The notes: a model not told the origin generated them from the sequence alone. A stretch of 64,000 nucleotides of DNA from Alkalibacterium olivapovliticus (GCF_003003275.1 NZ_PVTO01000001.1:124001-188000); one strand, 5' to 3'. Shown: positions 36,709 to 45,675, numbered from the stretch's first letter. A program made the numbers and translations.

Positions 36709-39600
36709 TTAATATAAATCGTACACTGCGTCAAACAGTTCTTTTTCTTTTTCAATCTGTGCTTTGTTTCCGATGACCGCGACGGTACTGTCACTGATCA
36801 CTTTTTCAAAAGGTGCTTTCAGTGCAGACAGCTTGCTTGAATCTGTAGCCAGTATTTCTTCTTTCAATCGAATAATATCCTGTGTTGTCAGTCCCTGTTT
36901 GTAACGGGAGAAAGCCGTCAGTCCTTTTTTATAAGCTGATTTCGGCTGTTCCAGCGGGCTTAATGTCCCGATGATATACTTCAGGAGTTCTGACTCTGAC
37001 AGTTCCAGCGTGTCGATATAAGACGGCAACTGTTTATAAATGTCAAGCGTCTTTGTGATATTAGGGTCACGGTAGGAAGCCAGTGCCATGTTTCCATTGC
37101 GTCTGTGCAGATACAGTGAACCGTACGCGCCGCCTTTTACTCTTATATTGTTCCACAGGTAATCGAATCTTAAAGCAGTCGACAGGACCTGTGACTGACC
37201 TGTGTAGTCCAGTTCGTCAAGAGCATTGGCAGCCATTCCAACATAGTTGACATCCTGTGCTGTAACAAACGCTTCATTCTGTTTAACACCAGCTTCATGT
37301 ACAGCATCTTCACCTAAATCATCTGAAGGAAGATATTTAAAGGCTTCAAGCAAAGCATTTTTGACATGCGTACTCTGAGCCCTGTCCCCAACATAAATCG
37401 CATTCAAGCGGCGTTTATTTAGCAGCTTGTCAAGTAGCTGTTTCAAATCAGTGCTGAGTTGAGACGCTGTGTCCCCTTTTAGTTCGTCTCTCGTTGCTTT
37501 CAGGTAATTGAACTGATCGATTCCATTTAAGTGCTCGCCTAACTTAGACAAGGGTTTGACCTGACTCAATGCACGATTAGCGGCAATGACATGCGCTCCG
37601 AAATTAATACGGTTTTCAAAATCAGAAATGTAACTTTGAATCAGTTTCAGTATTTCACCCTGATTATCAAATGAAGTGGTTGTAACGATTTCTTTCATCA
37701 AGCCAACTAGTTCTGACAGTTTTTCGTTCAGTGCTCGTCCGCTTAGTACGAAGTAAGGTGTCAGCTGACCTTTCTGATCTTCAAATATCGTCACTTTCCC
37801 ACTGATTCCACCCGTATGGGTATCTATTTGGGTCTGAAGGCTTGTCGCATCATATTTATCTGTATCCAGTTCTCCCAGAATATCACTGAGAAGACTGAGT
37901 GAGGCGTAGTCTTCTGTTTTCAGATCGCTGATATCAAAGTAAAGACTGATATAGTCGATTCCTGATGTAAACTGTTCCGAGTAGTAGAACTGGGTATCGT
38001 CGAACAAGTCAGATGCTTCTAATGGGTAATCCGGTTCATCCGTTGTCAAATCTTCACGAGTCAGAGTCGGTATTTTAGCCAGATCTTCCGCTTTATCAGG
38101 GGTTTCCTGTCGGTCGATCAGTTTCTGTGTTTTATCGACAATAGCCTGAAGCTCTTCTTCTGAAAGGCCGGCTTTATAGTCCTGCAGTTTCTCCAGAGTC
38201 TGTGCTTCCAGTTTATCACTCTTACCAGGTTCAGCCTTGAGTGCAATTTCCACTCGCAGAGGATTGTTCAGCAGTTTTCGTTCGATCAGTTTTTCAAAGT
38301 AACCGAATTCTGACAAGTCTGCCAGCTCATCCAGATATTTAGAGAACTGTAAACGGTCATAAGGCGCTTTGTCATATAACCATGTGCTCAATGCATTGAT
38401 GGCATATATCACACCGCGTGGATTGTCTTCAGAAATAACGGCTTCTTTCGTCTGGAAAATGATTTTGTTCAAAGCTGCCTGGATTAAGTCTTTATCTAAC
38501 CCATTTTCAACAATTGAGCTCAATGTTTCTTCAACCACTTTTTTGAAGCGGTCCAGATTTTTAGAGTCAGCATATTTTGCTGTAATGACAAAAGCAGTCG
38601 GGTAACCAATATCTGCCACATCACTTTCGATGTCGCCACCGATTTCAGCATCCAGTAGTGCTTTTTGAAGAGGGGCCTGGTTATGGCCGAATAAGATTTC
38701 ATCCAGTACTTTCATACCATAATTATCAAGGGCATCTTCAGGTTCCAGTACATGCCAGCCTAAAGCCAGGTAATCTTTTCCTTCAGGGTCATCGCCTTCT
38801 GTAATTGAATAGGTGTCTTCAAACCGGCCATTTTTCGGTTCAGGGATAGCAACGGTCAGGTCGATCGTTTCCCCTTTGCCCATGCCGTCGAAGTAACTCT
38901 CCAGTTCGTTAAACACTTTCGTCTGGTCGATGTCTCCGTACAGTATCGTCAAAGAATTGCTCGGATGGTAATATTTTTTATGGAAATCCAGAAACTCTTC
39001 TTGTGTCAGGCTTGGGATAGCTTTAGGTGCTCCACCTGAATTATACTGATAAATCGTCTCCGGGTATAACTGACTGGATAAGTGATCATACAGCTGGCTT
39101 TCCGGTGAGGCAGTCGCCCCTTTCATTTCATTGTAAACGACCCCTTTATAAATCAGGTCATCTTCAGTGTTTTCCAGATGATAGTGCCAGCCTTCCTGTT
39201 CCAATATCTGTGCATCTGTGTATAATTTAGGGCTGAAAACAGCATCTAAATAGACGCCTGCTAAATGCATGAAATCTTTTTCGTTAGTGGATGCGACGGG
39301 GTAAATCGTTTTATCCGAAAATGTCATGGCATTTACGAACGTATTAAGTGAGCCTTTGATCAGTTCAACAAAAGGCTCTTTAGATGGATATTTCTCGGAA
39401 CCGTTTAACACCGAGTGCTCGAGAATATGCGCGATCCCATTATCATTGTAAGGCGGTGTTTTGAATCCGATCGTGAACGCTTTGTTCTGATCATCATTAG
39501 CTAAATGAAGCACTTGTGCCCCGGTTTCTTCATGTTCATACAAGGACCCGACTGACTGGATATCAGGGAGATCCTGTGTTTCTATTTTTTTAAATGTCAT
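36709..39600 (-). CDS. Insulinase-family (M16C, PreP-like) zinc metallopeptidase
   Basis: The inverted zinc motif HxxEH is H58-I-L-E61-H62, with the third ligand glutamate expected in the downstream VVYNEMKGA segment. Four M16 half-domains make up the 963-residue single chain, as in PreP and other M16C enzymes that degrade peptides inside a closed clamshell. No signal peptide is visible, so it is cytosolic. AAAGGAG lies just before the ATG at 39600. It is monocistronic. Confidence 0.92.
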   Translation of the reverse strand: MTFKKIETQDLPDIQSVGSLYEHEETGAQVLHLANDDQNKAFTIGFKTPPYNDNGIAHILEHSVLNGSEKYPSKEPFVELIKGSLNTFVNAMTFSDKTIYPVASTNEKDFMHLAGVYLDAVFSPKLYTDAQILEQEGWHYHLENTEDDLIYKGVVYNEMKGATASPESQLYDHLSSQLYPETIYQYNSGGAPKAIPSLTQEEFLDFHKKYYHPSNSLTILYGDIDQTKVFNELESYFDGMGKGETIDLTVAIPEPKNGRFEDTYSITEGDDPEGKDYLALGWHVLEPEDALDNYGMKVLDEILFGHNQAPLQKALLDAEIGGDIESDVADIGYPTAFVITAKYADSKNLDRFKKVVEETLSSIVENGLDKDLIQAALNKIIFQTKEAVISEDNPRGVIYAINALSTWLYDKAPYDRLQFSKYLDELADLSEFGYFEKLIERKLLNNPLRVEIALKAEPGKSDKLEAQTLEKLQDYKAGLSEEELQAIVDKTQKLIDRQETPDKAEDLAKIPTLTREDLTTDEPDYPLEASDLFDDTQFYYSEQFTSGIDYISLYFDISDLKTEDYASLSLLSDILGELDTDKYDATSLQTQIDTHTGGISGKVTIFEDQKGQLTPYFVLSGRALNEKLSELVGLMKEIVTTTSFDNQGEILKLIQSYISDFENRINFGAHVIAANRALSQVKPLSKLGEHLNGIDQFNYLKATRDELKGDTASQLSTDLKQLLDKLLNKRRLNAIYVGDRAQSTHVKNALLEAFKYLPSDDLGEDAVHEAGVKQNEAFVTAQDVNYVGMAANALDELDYTGQSQVLSTALRFDYLWNNIRVKGGAYGSLYLHRRNGNMALASYRDPNITKTLDIYKQLPSYIDTLELSESELLKYIIGTLSPLEQPKSAYKKGLTAFSRYKQGLTTQDIIRLKEEILATDSSKLSALKAPFEKVISDSTVAVIGNKAQIEKEKELFDAVYDLY

Positions 39601-39726
39601 ACAATTCTCCTTTAAATCACATTATTTTGTCATGTAACTCTATTGTACATGATTCTTATAATTATTCCTATATTATGGATCATTAATTTATAATTAAATA
39701 TGTTATAAAGAGTGAGTTGTCACTTT

Positions 39727-40746
39727 TTACATCAACGTGAGGGCTACTAGTCCGATGTAACTCAAAAACGTAATCAGGACACTCAACATGGTGCCGATTA
39801 CGAAATACTCGGAAAAATAAGGGTCATCCGCAATCAGTTTATATCGTGCAAATGCTTTGATTGAGAGGATCGCTACAACTGACAGCAGACTGCCATATAG
39901 AAATGACAGGAAAATAAGGATCCGCTCAAGATTGCCAATCATCGCCCCTGCCCCTTTGAATCCGGATTCCTGTCTGATTGTATCCTCTTGGCGGTAGGAT
40001 GAGTCGGTCAACTTCCGCTCGTTCCCTTTTGGATCATACTGAACACTCAGCGTTCGAATGATCAAATTGGCCGGTCGCATCAGGAGGATCAGAATAAAGG
40101 CGGAATGGATAAACGTTTCATAAGGCAGACGATTCTGAAGAGAAATCAGAGTGCCTGGTCCAGTATCAACCACTGAGAGTATTGAAATCTTCAATTGAGA
40201 GATAAAGAGCAACAGTGCACTTAACACAACATAAGACGTGATTGTCTGAAAAACGCGTCTTTTATTGTCTTTGATCCAGGTCACTGAGGTCGTGGATTTA
40301 AGTAGCAGTAACCCTGTACTGATGATGACAAAGAATACTTGCGTCAGGGGTTGTGTCCAGTTAAACAGAAACTGATCGAGCAGACTGATCCAGAATACAA
40401 ACAGCATCTGATGCAGCAAAAAGGCGACAATCTGTCCATTATTTTTATAAAATGTCTGCAAGGCATGCGTCGTATTATACTGAATCGTGCTGCTTAAAAA
40501 CAGATCGATGGGATGCATAATGTATTTCCTGAATAAAGCATGTCCCAGCACCAACCCGACACTGATCGACAGCCATGCCAGATACCGGTCTGGTTCGATT
40601 AGTCCGAAGATGACCAGGCTGGTGAAGAAAATCCCCCAGGCGTACTGAGAATGCCCGTCCGAATTTCTGGAGTTAGCCAGGAACGTTGGGTAGCGTGTGA
40701 AATAAAAATAACCGACAATGTGGGCGATGAGCGCTTCAATGATCAA
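39727..40746 (-). CDS. DUF3307 membrane protein (SatE-like)
   Basis: The protein has an N-terminal DUF3307 domain (about 1-125; IEALIAHIVGYFYFT, GHALFRKYIMHPIDLF) followed by about six more membrane helices, 339 aa in all. The TTG at 40746 is eight bases from a GGAG and overlaps the satD frame by 11 bases, so the pair is translationally coupled. In Streptococcus mutans satD and satE belong to the ylxM-ffh-sat acid-tolerance operon; the comparison is by family, and here ffh is 12 kb away. Function unknown. Confidence 0.8.
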   Translation of the reverse strand: MIIEALIAHIVGYFYFTRYPTFLANSRNSDGHSQYAWGIFFTSLVIFGLIEPDRYLAWLSISVGLVLGHALFRKYIMHPIDLFLSSTIQYNTTHALQTFYKNNGQIVAFLLHQMLFVFWISLLDQFLFNWTQPLTQVFFVIISTGLLLLKSTTSVTWIKDNKRRVFQTITSYVVLSALLLFISQLKISILSVVDTGPGTLISLQNRLPYETFIHSAFILILLMRPANLIIRTLSVQYDPKGNERKLTDSSYRQEDTIRQESGFKGAGAMIGNLERILIFLSFLYGSLLSVVAILSIKAFARYKLIADDPYFSEYFVIGTMLSVLITFLSYIGLVALTLM

Positions 40747-41455
40747 GTTGTCGTCTCCGTTCTTCTATTTTCTCTGCGAGTAAGCGTCTGGAATGGGTAT
40801 ACTGCTTAATGTGAGTGGATATGAGTCGTTTGCTGACGGTCTGCTCACTGATGGATTGATTTAAATACGCCTTCATAGCAGACTTGATCAGCTGGTTAGT
40901 CAGTTCATCGTATCCGCAGGTGTTCAATACAATAAACGCTGTTTCCTTCTGAGATGTCGTCCAGTCGTTTCGGATGACATTCTGCAGACGAATGACACTG
41001 TTAAAAAAGTCATCTGTTTCATGAGCAGTAGAAATTTTTTCATTCAGCTGCCCATAATCATCATACTGATGGACAGATTCAATAGCTTCTCTGGCATACC
41101 AGTAAGCCGGTCCATCCGTTCCAATACTAATTTTCCGGTTTTTTATAGGGGTGCTCAGCCTACCGAGCCCTATCCCCCACCTTAACGTCACTTCTTCCCC
41201 CCATTGTTTTTTCGTCTGGAGCTGAAAATCGAGTGAGATGAGATCGATGATCAGAAAAGCTGTCTCGATTGAGCCCACGATGCCCTGAAATTCGTCCCCT
41301 AAAGTGATGGTCAAGTTCGATTCGATGTCCGCTTCAAAACGCTGATTAATGTCCGACAGGATGGAGACCAGTATATCCTGAATTTGAGCTCGTTTGGTCA
41401 TTTTCTTCGAGGCAATGATATCCGCTATCAAGGCAATGCTTAGTTCATCAGTCAT
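40736..41455 (-). CDS. satD: SatD family protein
   Basis: The 239-residue soluble protein matches the SatD family: IALIADIIASKKMTKR near the N-terminus, TITLGDEFQGIV, and RWGIGLGRLSTPIK. The ADIIxS and GDEFQG motifs resemble nucleotide cyclase-like or nucleotide-binding folds, but no activity is established. AAAGGAGGG precedes the ATG at 41455. It heads a two-gene unit with the DUF3307 protein, and an inverted-repeat operator lies 30 bases upstream. Confidence 0.85.
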   Translation of the reverse strand: MTDELSIALIADIIASKKMTKRAQIQDILVSILSDINQRFEADIESNLTITLGDEFQGIVGSIETAFLIIDLISLDFQLQTKKQWGEEVTLRWGIGLGRLSTPIKNRKISIGTDGPAYWYAREAIESVHQYDDYGQLNEKISTAHETDDFFNSVIRLQNVIRNDWTTSQKETAFIVLNTCGYDELTNQLIKSAMKAYLNQSISEQTVSKRLISTHIKQYTHSRRLLAEKIEERRRQLDH

Positions 41456-41484
41456 TCAGTTCCCTCCTTTACTGTTTAGTCAGT

Positions 41485-41528
41485 ATAACCCTTATTTAGT
41501 TGATTATCAAATATCAACCATAAAATGG
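41485..41528 (-). promoter_or_regulatory. Operator-like inverted repeat upstream of satD
   Basis: ATAACCCTTATTTAGTTGAT and its partner ATCAACCATAAAATGGGG form a dyad with the core GTTGA-N10-TCAAC. The same geometry recurs at 42955-43003. Position just before satD suggests a MarR- or PadR-type regulator; that is inference. Confidence 0.6.
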
Positions 41529-41681
41529 GGATTAAAAATGTTGTGCTGTTTCAATATGAATGCTCTTGACCGATTTATGTTAGGCAAGTGTTAATAATAG
41601 AAAGTGTTAAGGCCTATTGCTATAATTTAAGTGTTCAAAGTGAAAGCTGTGAACCAAATTTTAATGAGGAGACGATCAGAA

Positions 41682-42575
41682 ATGTCAGATTCATACTTAA
41701 CGGATCCACGTACGAAGTATTTTAATCAGAAATTTCCGGAACAGGAACAGGAGACCCCTGCCCTGCAGCACAAAATGGATCCTCAGCCCTATTCAGGCGA
41801 GCAATCCTATAAAGGAAGCAACCGATTAGAAGGACGGAATGCATTGGTGACTGGAGGCGATTCTGGTATCGGTCGTGCAGCAGCTATTGCATTTGCCCGT
41901 GAAGGCGCCAATGTAGCGATTCAGTATTTCCCAGGTGAAGAAGATGATGCCAATGCGGTAAAAGACCTGATTGAAAAAGAAGGACGAAAAGCAGTTACGC
42001 TTCCTTATGACTTGCGGGAAGATAATGCCGGTACTGAAGTGGTTGAAAAAGCAGCAGAGGCACTGGGTGCTCTCGATATCCTTGTACTGAATGCTGCACA
42101 GCAGATTGCTCAGCCCTCTCTTGAAGATTTATCCATGAAACAGGTAAACGATACATTTAAAGTGAACATCATCAGTTACTTTGAGAGCGTGAAAGCAGCT
42201 GAGAAGTACCTCAAACCTGGCAGTGCGATTATTACGACAAGCTCTGTCCAATCCTTCTCGCCAAGCACAAGCCTGCTGGACTACGCAGCGACCAATGGGG
42301 CAGTCAGTAACTTTACGGTAGCCTTAGCACAGTATTTCGGACCGAAAGGCGTTCGTGTCAACGGAGTAGCTCCAGGACCTGTCTGGACTCCTTTGCAGCT
42401 GGATAATGGTAAACTAGATGGCGATATCCCTGAGTTCGGTCAGAACACGCCACTCGGACGTGCCGCCCAGCCTGTTGAACTGGCCCCTGTCTATGTCTTC
42501 TTAGCATCAGACGATGCCAGTTATGTATCCGGTCAAATTTATGGCGTAACCGGCGGAAAACCGATCGATTTATAA
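41682..42575 (+). CDS. Short-chain dehydrogenase (YhdF/YdaD general-stress type) lacking the catalytic lysine
   Basis: The 297-residue protein has the extended N-terminus of the Bacillus YdaD/YhdF group (MSDSYLTDPRTKYFNQKFP) and the NAD motif TGGDSGIG (57-64). The active-site tyrosine Y201 is present in DYAATNGAV, but residue 205, lysine in the YxxxK motif of active SDRs, is asparagine (codon AAT at 42294-42296). The serine SSVQS is intact. The start ATG at 41682 follows GAGGAG. Related proteins in Bacillus belong to the general stress response. The lost lysine suggests reduced or altered activity. Confidence 0.85.
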   Translation: MSDSYLTDPRTKYFNQKFPEQEQETPALQHKMDPQPYSGEQSYKGSNRLEGRNALVTGGDSGIGRAAAIAFAREGANVAIQYFPGEEDDANAVKDLIEKEGRKAVTLPYDLREDNAGTEVVEKAAEALGALDILVLNAAQQIAQPSLEDLSMKQVNDTFKVNIISYFESVKAAEKYLKPGSAIITTSSVQSFSPSTSLLDYAATNGAVSNFTVALAQYFGPKGVRVNGVAPGPVWTPLQLDNGKLDGDIPEFGQNTPLGRAAQPVELAPVYVFLASDDASYVSGQIYGVTGGKPIDL

Positions 42576-43041
42576 AACCGACTAGTTAGAGTGAAGCCTA
42601 AAAAGAGTAACTGATATCCCTTGCAGGTTAGATTGCCACCGCGCAGTTCTTATCTGCAGGGGGTATTTTGTTTTGTCTGTCAAATGAGACCGTTACAGTA
42701 GATAAATGGCCATTATCTTCAGGAGTTCATAAAGGTAGTCAATCAACTTCTTAAGTTTGGACACTTTCTAAAGAAGTTGATCAGCTTTTTGGCTAAACTT
42801 CTGGGATTAGAACATGAATCGTAAGAAGTATTCAAATTAGACAACCAAACTCCTTACGATAAGCAATAACCTATTTAGGTAAGCGACCTAAATTTAGTTG
42901 ACTGCTATGAAGAATCGTTTACTTTTCAGAAACTGGTAATACTATAAAGTGTCAGATAACCCATATTTGGTTGATTAGTCTATTTCAACCTTATTTAGTT
43001 TAATCTATAACTAATGTATGCTGGGTCCCTTCCCAAATAGA
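42576..43041. other. Intergenic region with several dyads, including a second copy of the satD-type operator
   Basis: No gene is seen. The segment 42955-43003 (ATAACCCATATTTGGTTGAT, then TTCAACCTTATTTAG) repeats the satD operator with the same GTTGA-N10-TCAAC spacing. A further dyad, ATTTAGGT-N5-ACCTAAAT, lies at 42873-42893 next to ATTTAGTTGAC. ATCAACTTCTT and AAGAAGTTGAT (42742-42752, 42771-42781) form an 11-bp hairpin followed by CTTTTT that may end the SDR transcript. A lost regulator or decayed sat-like gene is possible. Confidence 0.55.
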
Positions 43042-43076
43042 AAGACTCTGTAGACTGATCACAGTCTACAGAGTCT
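43042..43076 (-). terminator. Terminator of the OsmC-family gene
   Basis: AAGACTCTGTAGACT and AGTCTACAGAGTCTT are perfect 15-bp arms around a short loop; the minus strand continues into TTTC. Confidence 0.8.
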
Positions 43077-43092
43077 TATATTATGTGTTCAG

Positions 43093-43515
43093 TTAATGTT
43101 CATACGGCACTACACTGATGACTATAGTATCAGCACCTTGTGTCAACTTGGAGACTGGGCATCGTTTTTCAGCAGATTTTACAATGGATTCTGCCTGTTC
43201 CATTTCCGTGTCTTCAATAGCAGCAAAGAGATAGACCTGAAAATAAAAGCCAACACCATCTTCTTCTCGTCTCAGCTGAACCTTGGCAGACACCTTGCTT
43301 CTCTTTTGAAACCCTCTGGCTTTAAGCAGTGACTCAATCGTCGCATTCAGGCACGTTGTCAGTGCTAAACCAAACAACTCTTCCGGATTGGTACCGGAAG
43401 AGTCGTTTAATGGATGAGAGGTTTCAACGGACAAGGCACCCGGGCCTTCCACATAAGCGGTGCCGTTGACACCATCTGTATTGTGAATAGTGGCTTCAAA
43501 TAGAGCGTTATCCAT
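43093..43515 (-). CDS. OsmC/Ohr-family peroxiredoxin-like protein
   Basis: The family reduces organic hydroperoxides with two cysteines, visible as the peroxidatic cysteine in LTTCLNATIES and the resolving cysteine in EKRCPVSKLT. Length is 140 aa, as usual for small OsmC proteins; closer to the OsmC than Ohr pattern. It lies 17 bp behind the upstream unknown gene and has a terminator downstream. Confidence 0.9.
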   Translation of the reverse strand: MDNALFEATIHNTDGVNGTAYVEGPGALSVETSHPLNDSSGTNPEELFGLALTTCLNATIESLLKARGFQKRSKVSAKVQLRREEDGVGFYFQVYLFAAIEDTEMEQAESIVKSAEKRCPVSKLTQGADTIVISVVPYEH

Positions 43516-43532
43516 ATTAATCCCCTCGTTTC

Positions 43533-44018
43533 TTAGCTTTTACGCTGAGTCATGTCCAGGCCTTCAATTTTTTCAAGTTCAGGTAGTAAAGCATTCAGGA
43601 TACGGCCACCAAAGACGAAAACGTCCATCATAGGTTTCACGTCGTGTCCAGTAATACCCAAGTGACGCATGATGATTTCACCATCACCAGAAATAACAAA
43701 ACGGTAATAGCCTGAACGCATCGCATTGATTTCATTTAATTCCGTTACGATTTCAGGCAGTTTATTGCGATCCGTCACGTATCCAATTTTATTGTAAGTG
43801 ATCTGATAGTTTGCACGTTCAACATCAGCTTCATGAATAATCACACCACAAGCTACAGCTTTCGTTTTATTGACACGTAATGCTGTCTGGAAAACGATTT
43901 GTTTCTGTTTAACTTCTTCGCCGTCTTTTTTACGTATAGGCGCTTCAATTTCCTTAGATTTGAATTGAATTTTCTTTTCTTGTGCTAAATGTTGAAAGTT
44001 TTCAGTAATTACGCTCAT
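43533..44018 (-). CDS. Conserved hypothetical soluble protein
   Basis: The 161-residue product begins at the ATG at 44018; the upstream in-frame ATG at 44033 overlaps the GGAGG ribosome binding site. It is basic at the N-terminus (KEKKIQFKSKEIEAPIRKK) and ends in a segment, SGDGEIIMRHLGITGHDVKP, that I have no firm family for. It probably shares a transcript with the OsmC-like gene 17 bp downstream. Confidence 0.65.
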   Translation of the reverse strand: MSVITENFQHLAQEKKIQFKSKEIEAPIRKKDGEEVKQKQIVFQTALRVNKTKAVACGVIIHEADVERANYQITYNKIGYVTDRNKLPEIVTELNEINAMRSGYYRFVISGDGEIIMRHLGITGHDVKPMMDVFVFGGRILNALLPELEKIEGLDMTQRKS

Positions 44019-44244
44019 ATTAAAATCCTCCATATAGTCATTTGTGATATTGTTGTGTCACACAAGGGTAATTATAACATAAAACGCTTACTACTAACAG
44101 TGAACTGGGGAAAAATTAAATACACTGCTTTATAAGACAGCTTAACAGACTCCAGTAAAGGTGATGGAAAATTGACGAAATGCTGGTTAAATGGGTGATT
44201 TAGTACCACACTAAAAAGAGTCAGGTTTCCCACCCGTTTATCGA

Positions 44245-45312
44245 TTAGCGGTTTTTATATGCCTGCTTACTTGCTTTAGAAATGGATTTCCATTTGTCTT
44301 TTTCCTGACGCATCACTTTCTCGTTCTCTTTTCGTTCAACATAAGCCAATTCTTTTTGGAGCTTAAGGTAACTATTATAGCGATCCTGTGTTAGAGTTCC
44401 CTCACTTAGTGCCCCTTTTACGGCACATCCCGGTTCAGTGTCATGCCTGCAGTCATTAAATCGACAATTGAAGATCAACTGGTCAACATCAGTAAAGCTT
44501 TCAGCTAAACCTGTGCTATTTTCTTGCTTCCACAGTTGGAATTCGCGCATTCCTGGCGTATCAATCAGAATACCACCTTCAGGAAGCAGAATAAGCTCAC
44601 GGTGAGTGGTCGTGTGTTTCCCCTTACTGTCATCTTCTCTAATCGTATTTATTTTCATTCTATCCGTATTCAGCAAGGAATTAACAAGTGTCGACTTCCC
44701 TACCCCTGATGATCCTAAAAGGGCAGCTGTGAGATTAGGCTGCAGCAGACTACTGACAGCCGCTATGTTTTCACCTGTTTCATTACTGACAAAATACAGG
44801 GGAACTCCGAATGCGATTTGGTCAATTTCAATCTCCATTTCCAGTCGTTTCGATTCATCAATCAGATCTGATTTGGTCAGCAGTATAATAGGCTTTGATC
44901 CAGAATCCCAGGCTGCAATTAGATACCGCTCTAACCGTCTGATATTAAAGTCCTCATTACAGCTCATAACTAGAAATGCAAAATGGATATTGGCTGCAAT
45001 CACCTGAGCTTTTGTCTCAATTCCCGCTGTGTTTCTTTTAAATACTGAACTGCGTTTAATCGTATGTCGTATGATGCCCCGCTCTTCACCCGGCAGCTGC
45101 TCCACACCTACCCAATCCCCTACTGCAGGATAATCGAAAGTAGGGGCATAGTGATAGGAGCCCGGCAAGGTACATAACCACTCGCCCTTTTCAGTCATGA
45201 CTTTTGACCAGTCGCGAGATTGCGTTATCAAACGTCCGATTACGCCATTTTCAGTTTTAATTGTGTTCCATTCCTGTTGTAACTCTGAGTCCCATCCAAA
45301 CTGTTCTAACAT
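44245..45312 (-). CDS. rsgA: RsgA-family circularly permuted GTPase
   Basis: RsgA binds the 30S subunit and uses GTP hydrolysis in late maturation. The circularly permuted order is visible: N-terminal OB domain (about 1-90), G4 LLTKSDLI, G1 LLGSSGVGKSTLVNS, G2 around THRELIL and G3 DTPGMREFQL, then the zinc site CRFNDCRHDTEPGCAV. The 355-aa form is the longer paralogue found away from the prp-rpe-rsgA locus in many Firmicutes, so this may be a second copy. GGAGG lies ten bases before the ATG. The leader upstream carries an attenuator (45344-45556). Confidence 0.92.
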   Translation of the reverse strand: MLEQFGWDSELQQEWNTIKTENGVIGRLITQSRDWSKVMTEKGEWLCTLPGSYHYAPTFDYPAVGDWVGVEQLPGEERGIIRHTIKRSSVFKRNTAGIETKAQVIAANIHFAFLVMSCNEDFNIRRLERYLIAAWDSGSKPIILLTKSDLIDESKRLEMEIEIDQIAFGVPLYFVSNETGENIAAVSSLLQPNLTAALLGSSGVGKSTLVNSLLNTDRMKINTIREDDSKGKHTTTHRELILLPEGGILIDTPGMREFQLWKQENSTGLAESFTDVDQLIFNCRFNDCRHDTEPGCAVKGALSEGTLTQDRYNSYLKLQKELAYVERKENEKVMRQEKDKWKSISKASKQAYKNR

Positions 45313-45343
45313 TACTATTTAGCCTCCATTTATTTAGTGCATA

Positions 45344-45379
45344 ATAAAAAACCGTCAACTTGTTTGAAAGTCCACGGTT
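45344..45379 (-). terminator. Leader terminator before rsgA (attenuator)
   Basis: On the minus strand AACCGT-GG-ACTT, loop TCAAAC, AAGT-TG-ACGGTT, then TTTTATT, form an intrinsic terminator that ends 32 bases before the rsgA ATG. The 5' side of the stem overlaps the right arm (45361-45374) of a 14-bp inverted repeat whose left arm (45441-45454) lies inside the upstream leader ORF. The two structures are mutually exclusive. Confidence 0.75.
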
Positions 45380-45406
45380 CTGCACACACTGAATAAACAA
45401 TACGCT

Positions 45407-45493
45407 CTATTTTGAAGGCGTAAAGAACAGAGTGAGTCTATGGACTTTCAAACATGATAAAACATCTGCAATTACGATTGATACATTAGCCAT
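45407..45493 (-). CDS. 28-codon leader ORF upstream of rsgA
   Basis: The frame runs from ATG at 45493 to TAG at 45407-45409 and encodes MANVSIVIADVLSC followed by LKVHRLTLFFTPSK. AGGGGTG lies eight bases before the ATG; an ATG two codons further upstream is in frame. A consensus promoter sits 36 bases before it. Codons 14-18 (TGT TTG AAA GTC CA) form the left arm of the antiterminator helix. The peptide is hydrophobic then basic. I read it as a regulatory leader peptide; a small type I toxin is the alternative. Confidence 0.55.
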   Translation of the reverse strand: MANVSIVIADVLSCLKVHRLTLFFTPSK

Positions 45494-45528
45494 AAACATC
45501 ACACCCCTATTCTTTACTTGATACCCTC

Positions 45529-45556
45529 ATTATAGGGCGTTGCTGAAAAAAGTCAA
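45529..45556 (-). promoter_or_regulatory. Sigma-A promoter of the rsgA leader
   Basis: On the minus strand TTGACT (45551-45556) and TATAAT (45529-45534) are separated by 16 bases. It is the best consensus promoter I see in the window. Transcription should begin near 45522, giving a ~210-base leader. Confidence 0.75.
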
Positions 45557-45675
45557 CCACTCATACTAATGCCATTAACTGTGCTGCAAGTAACATTTTT
45601 TGGGCCACTGTACATAGAAACAAGGAAGAAGGTGTTGTATCATTGTGAGTAACATACTATAGGGGGAATAGATAA

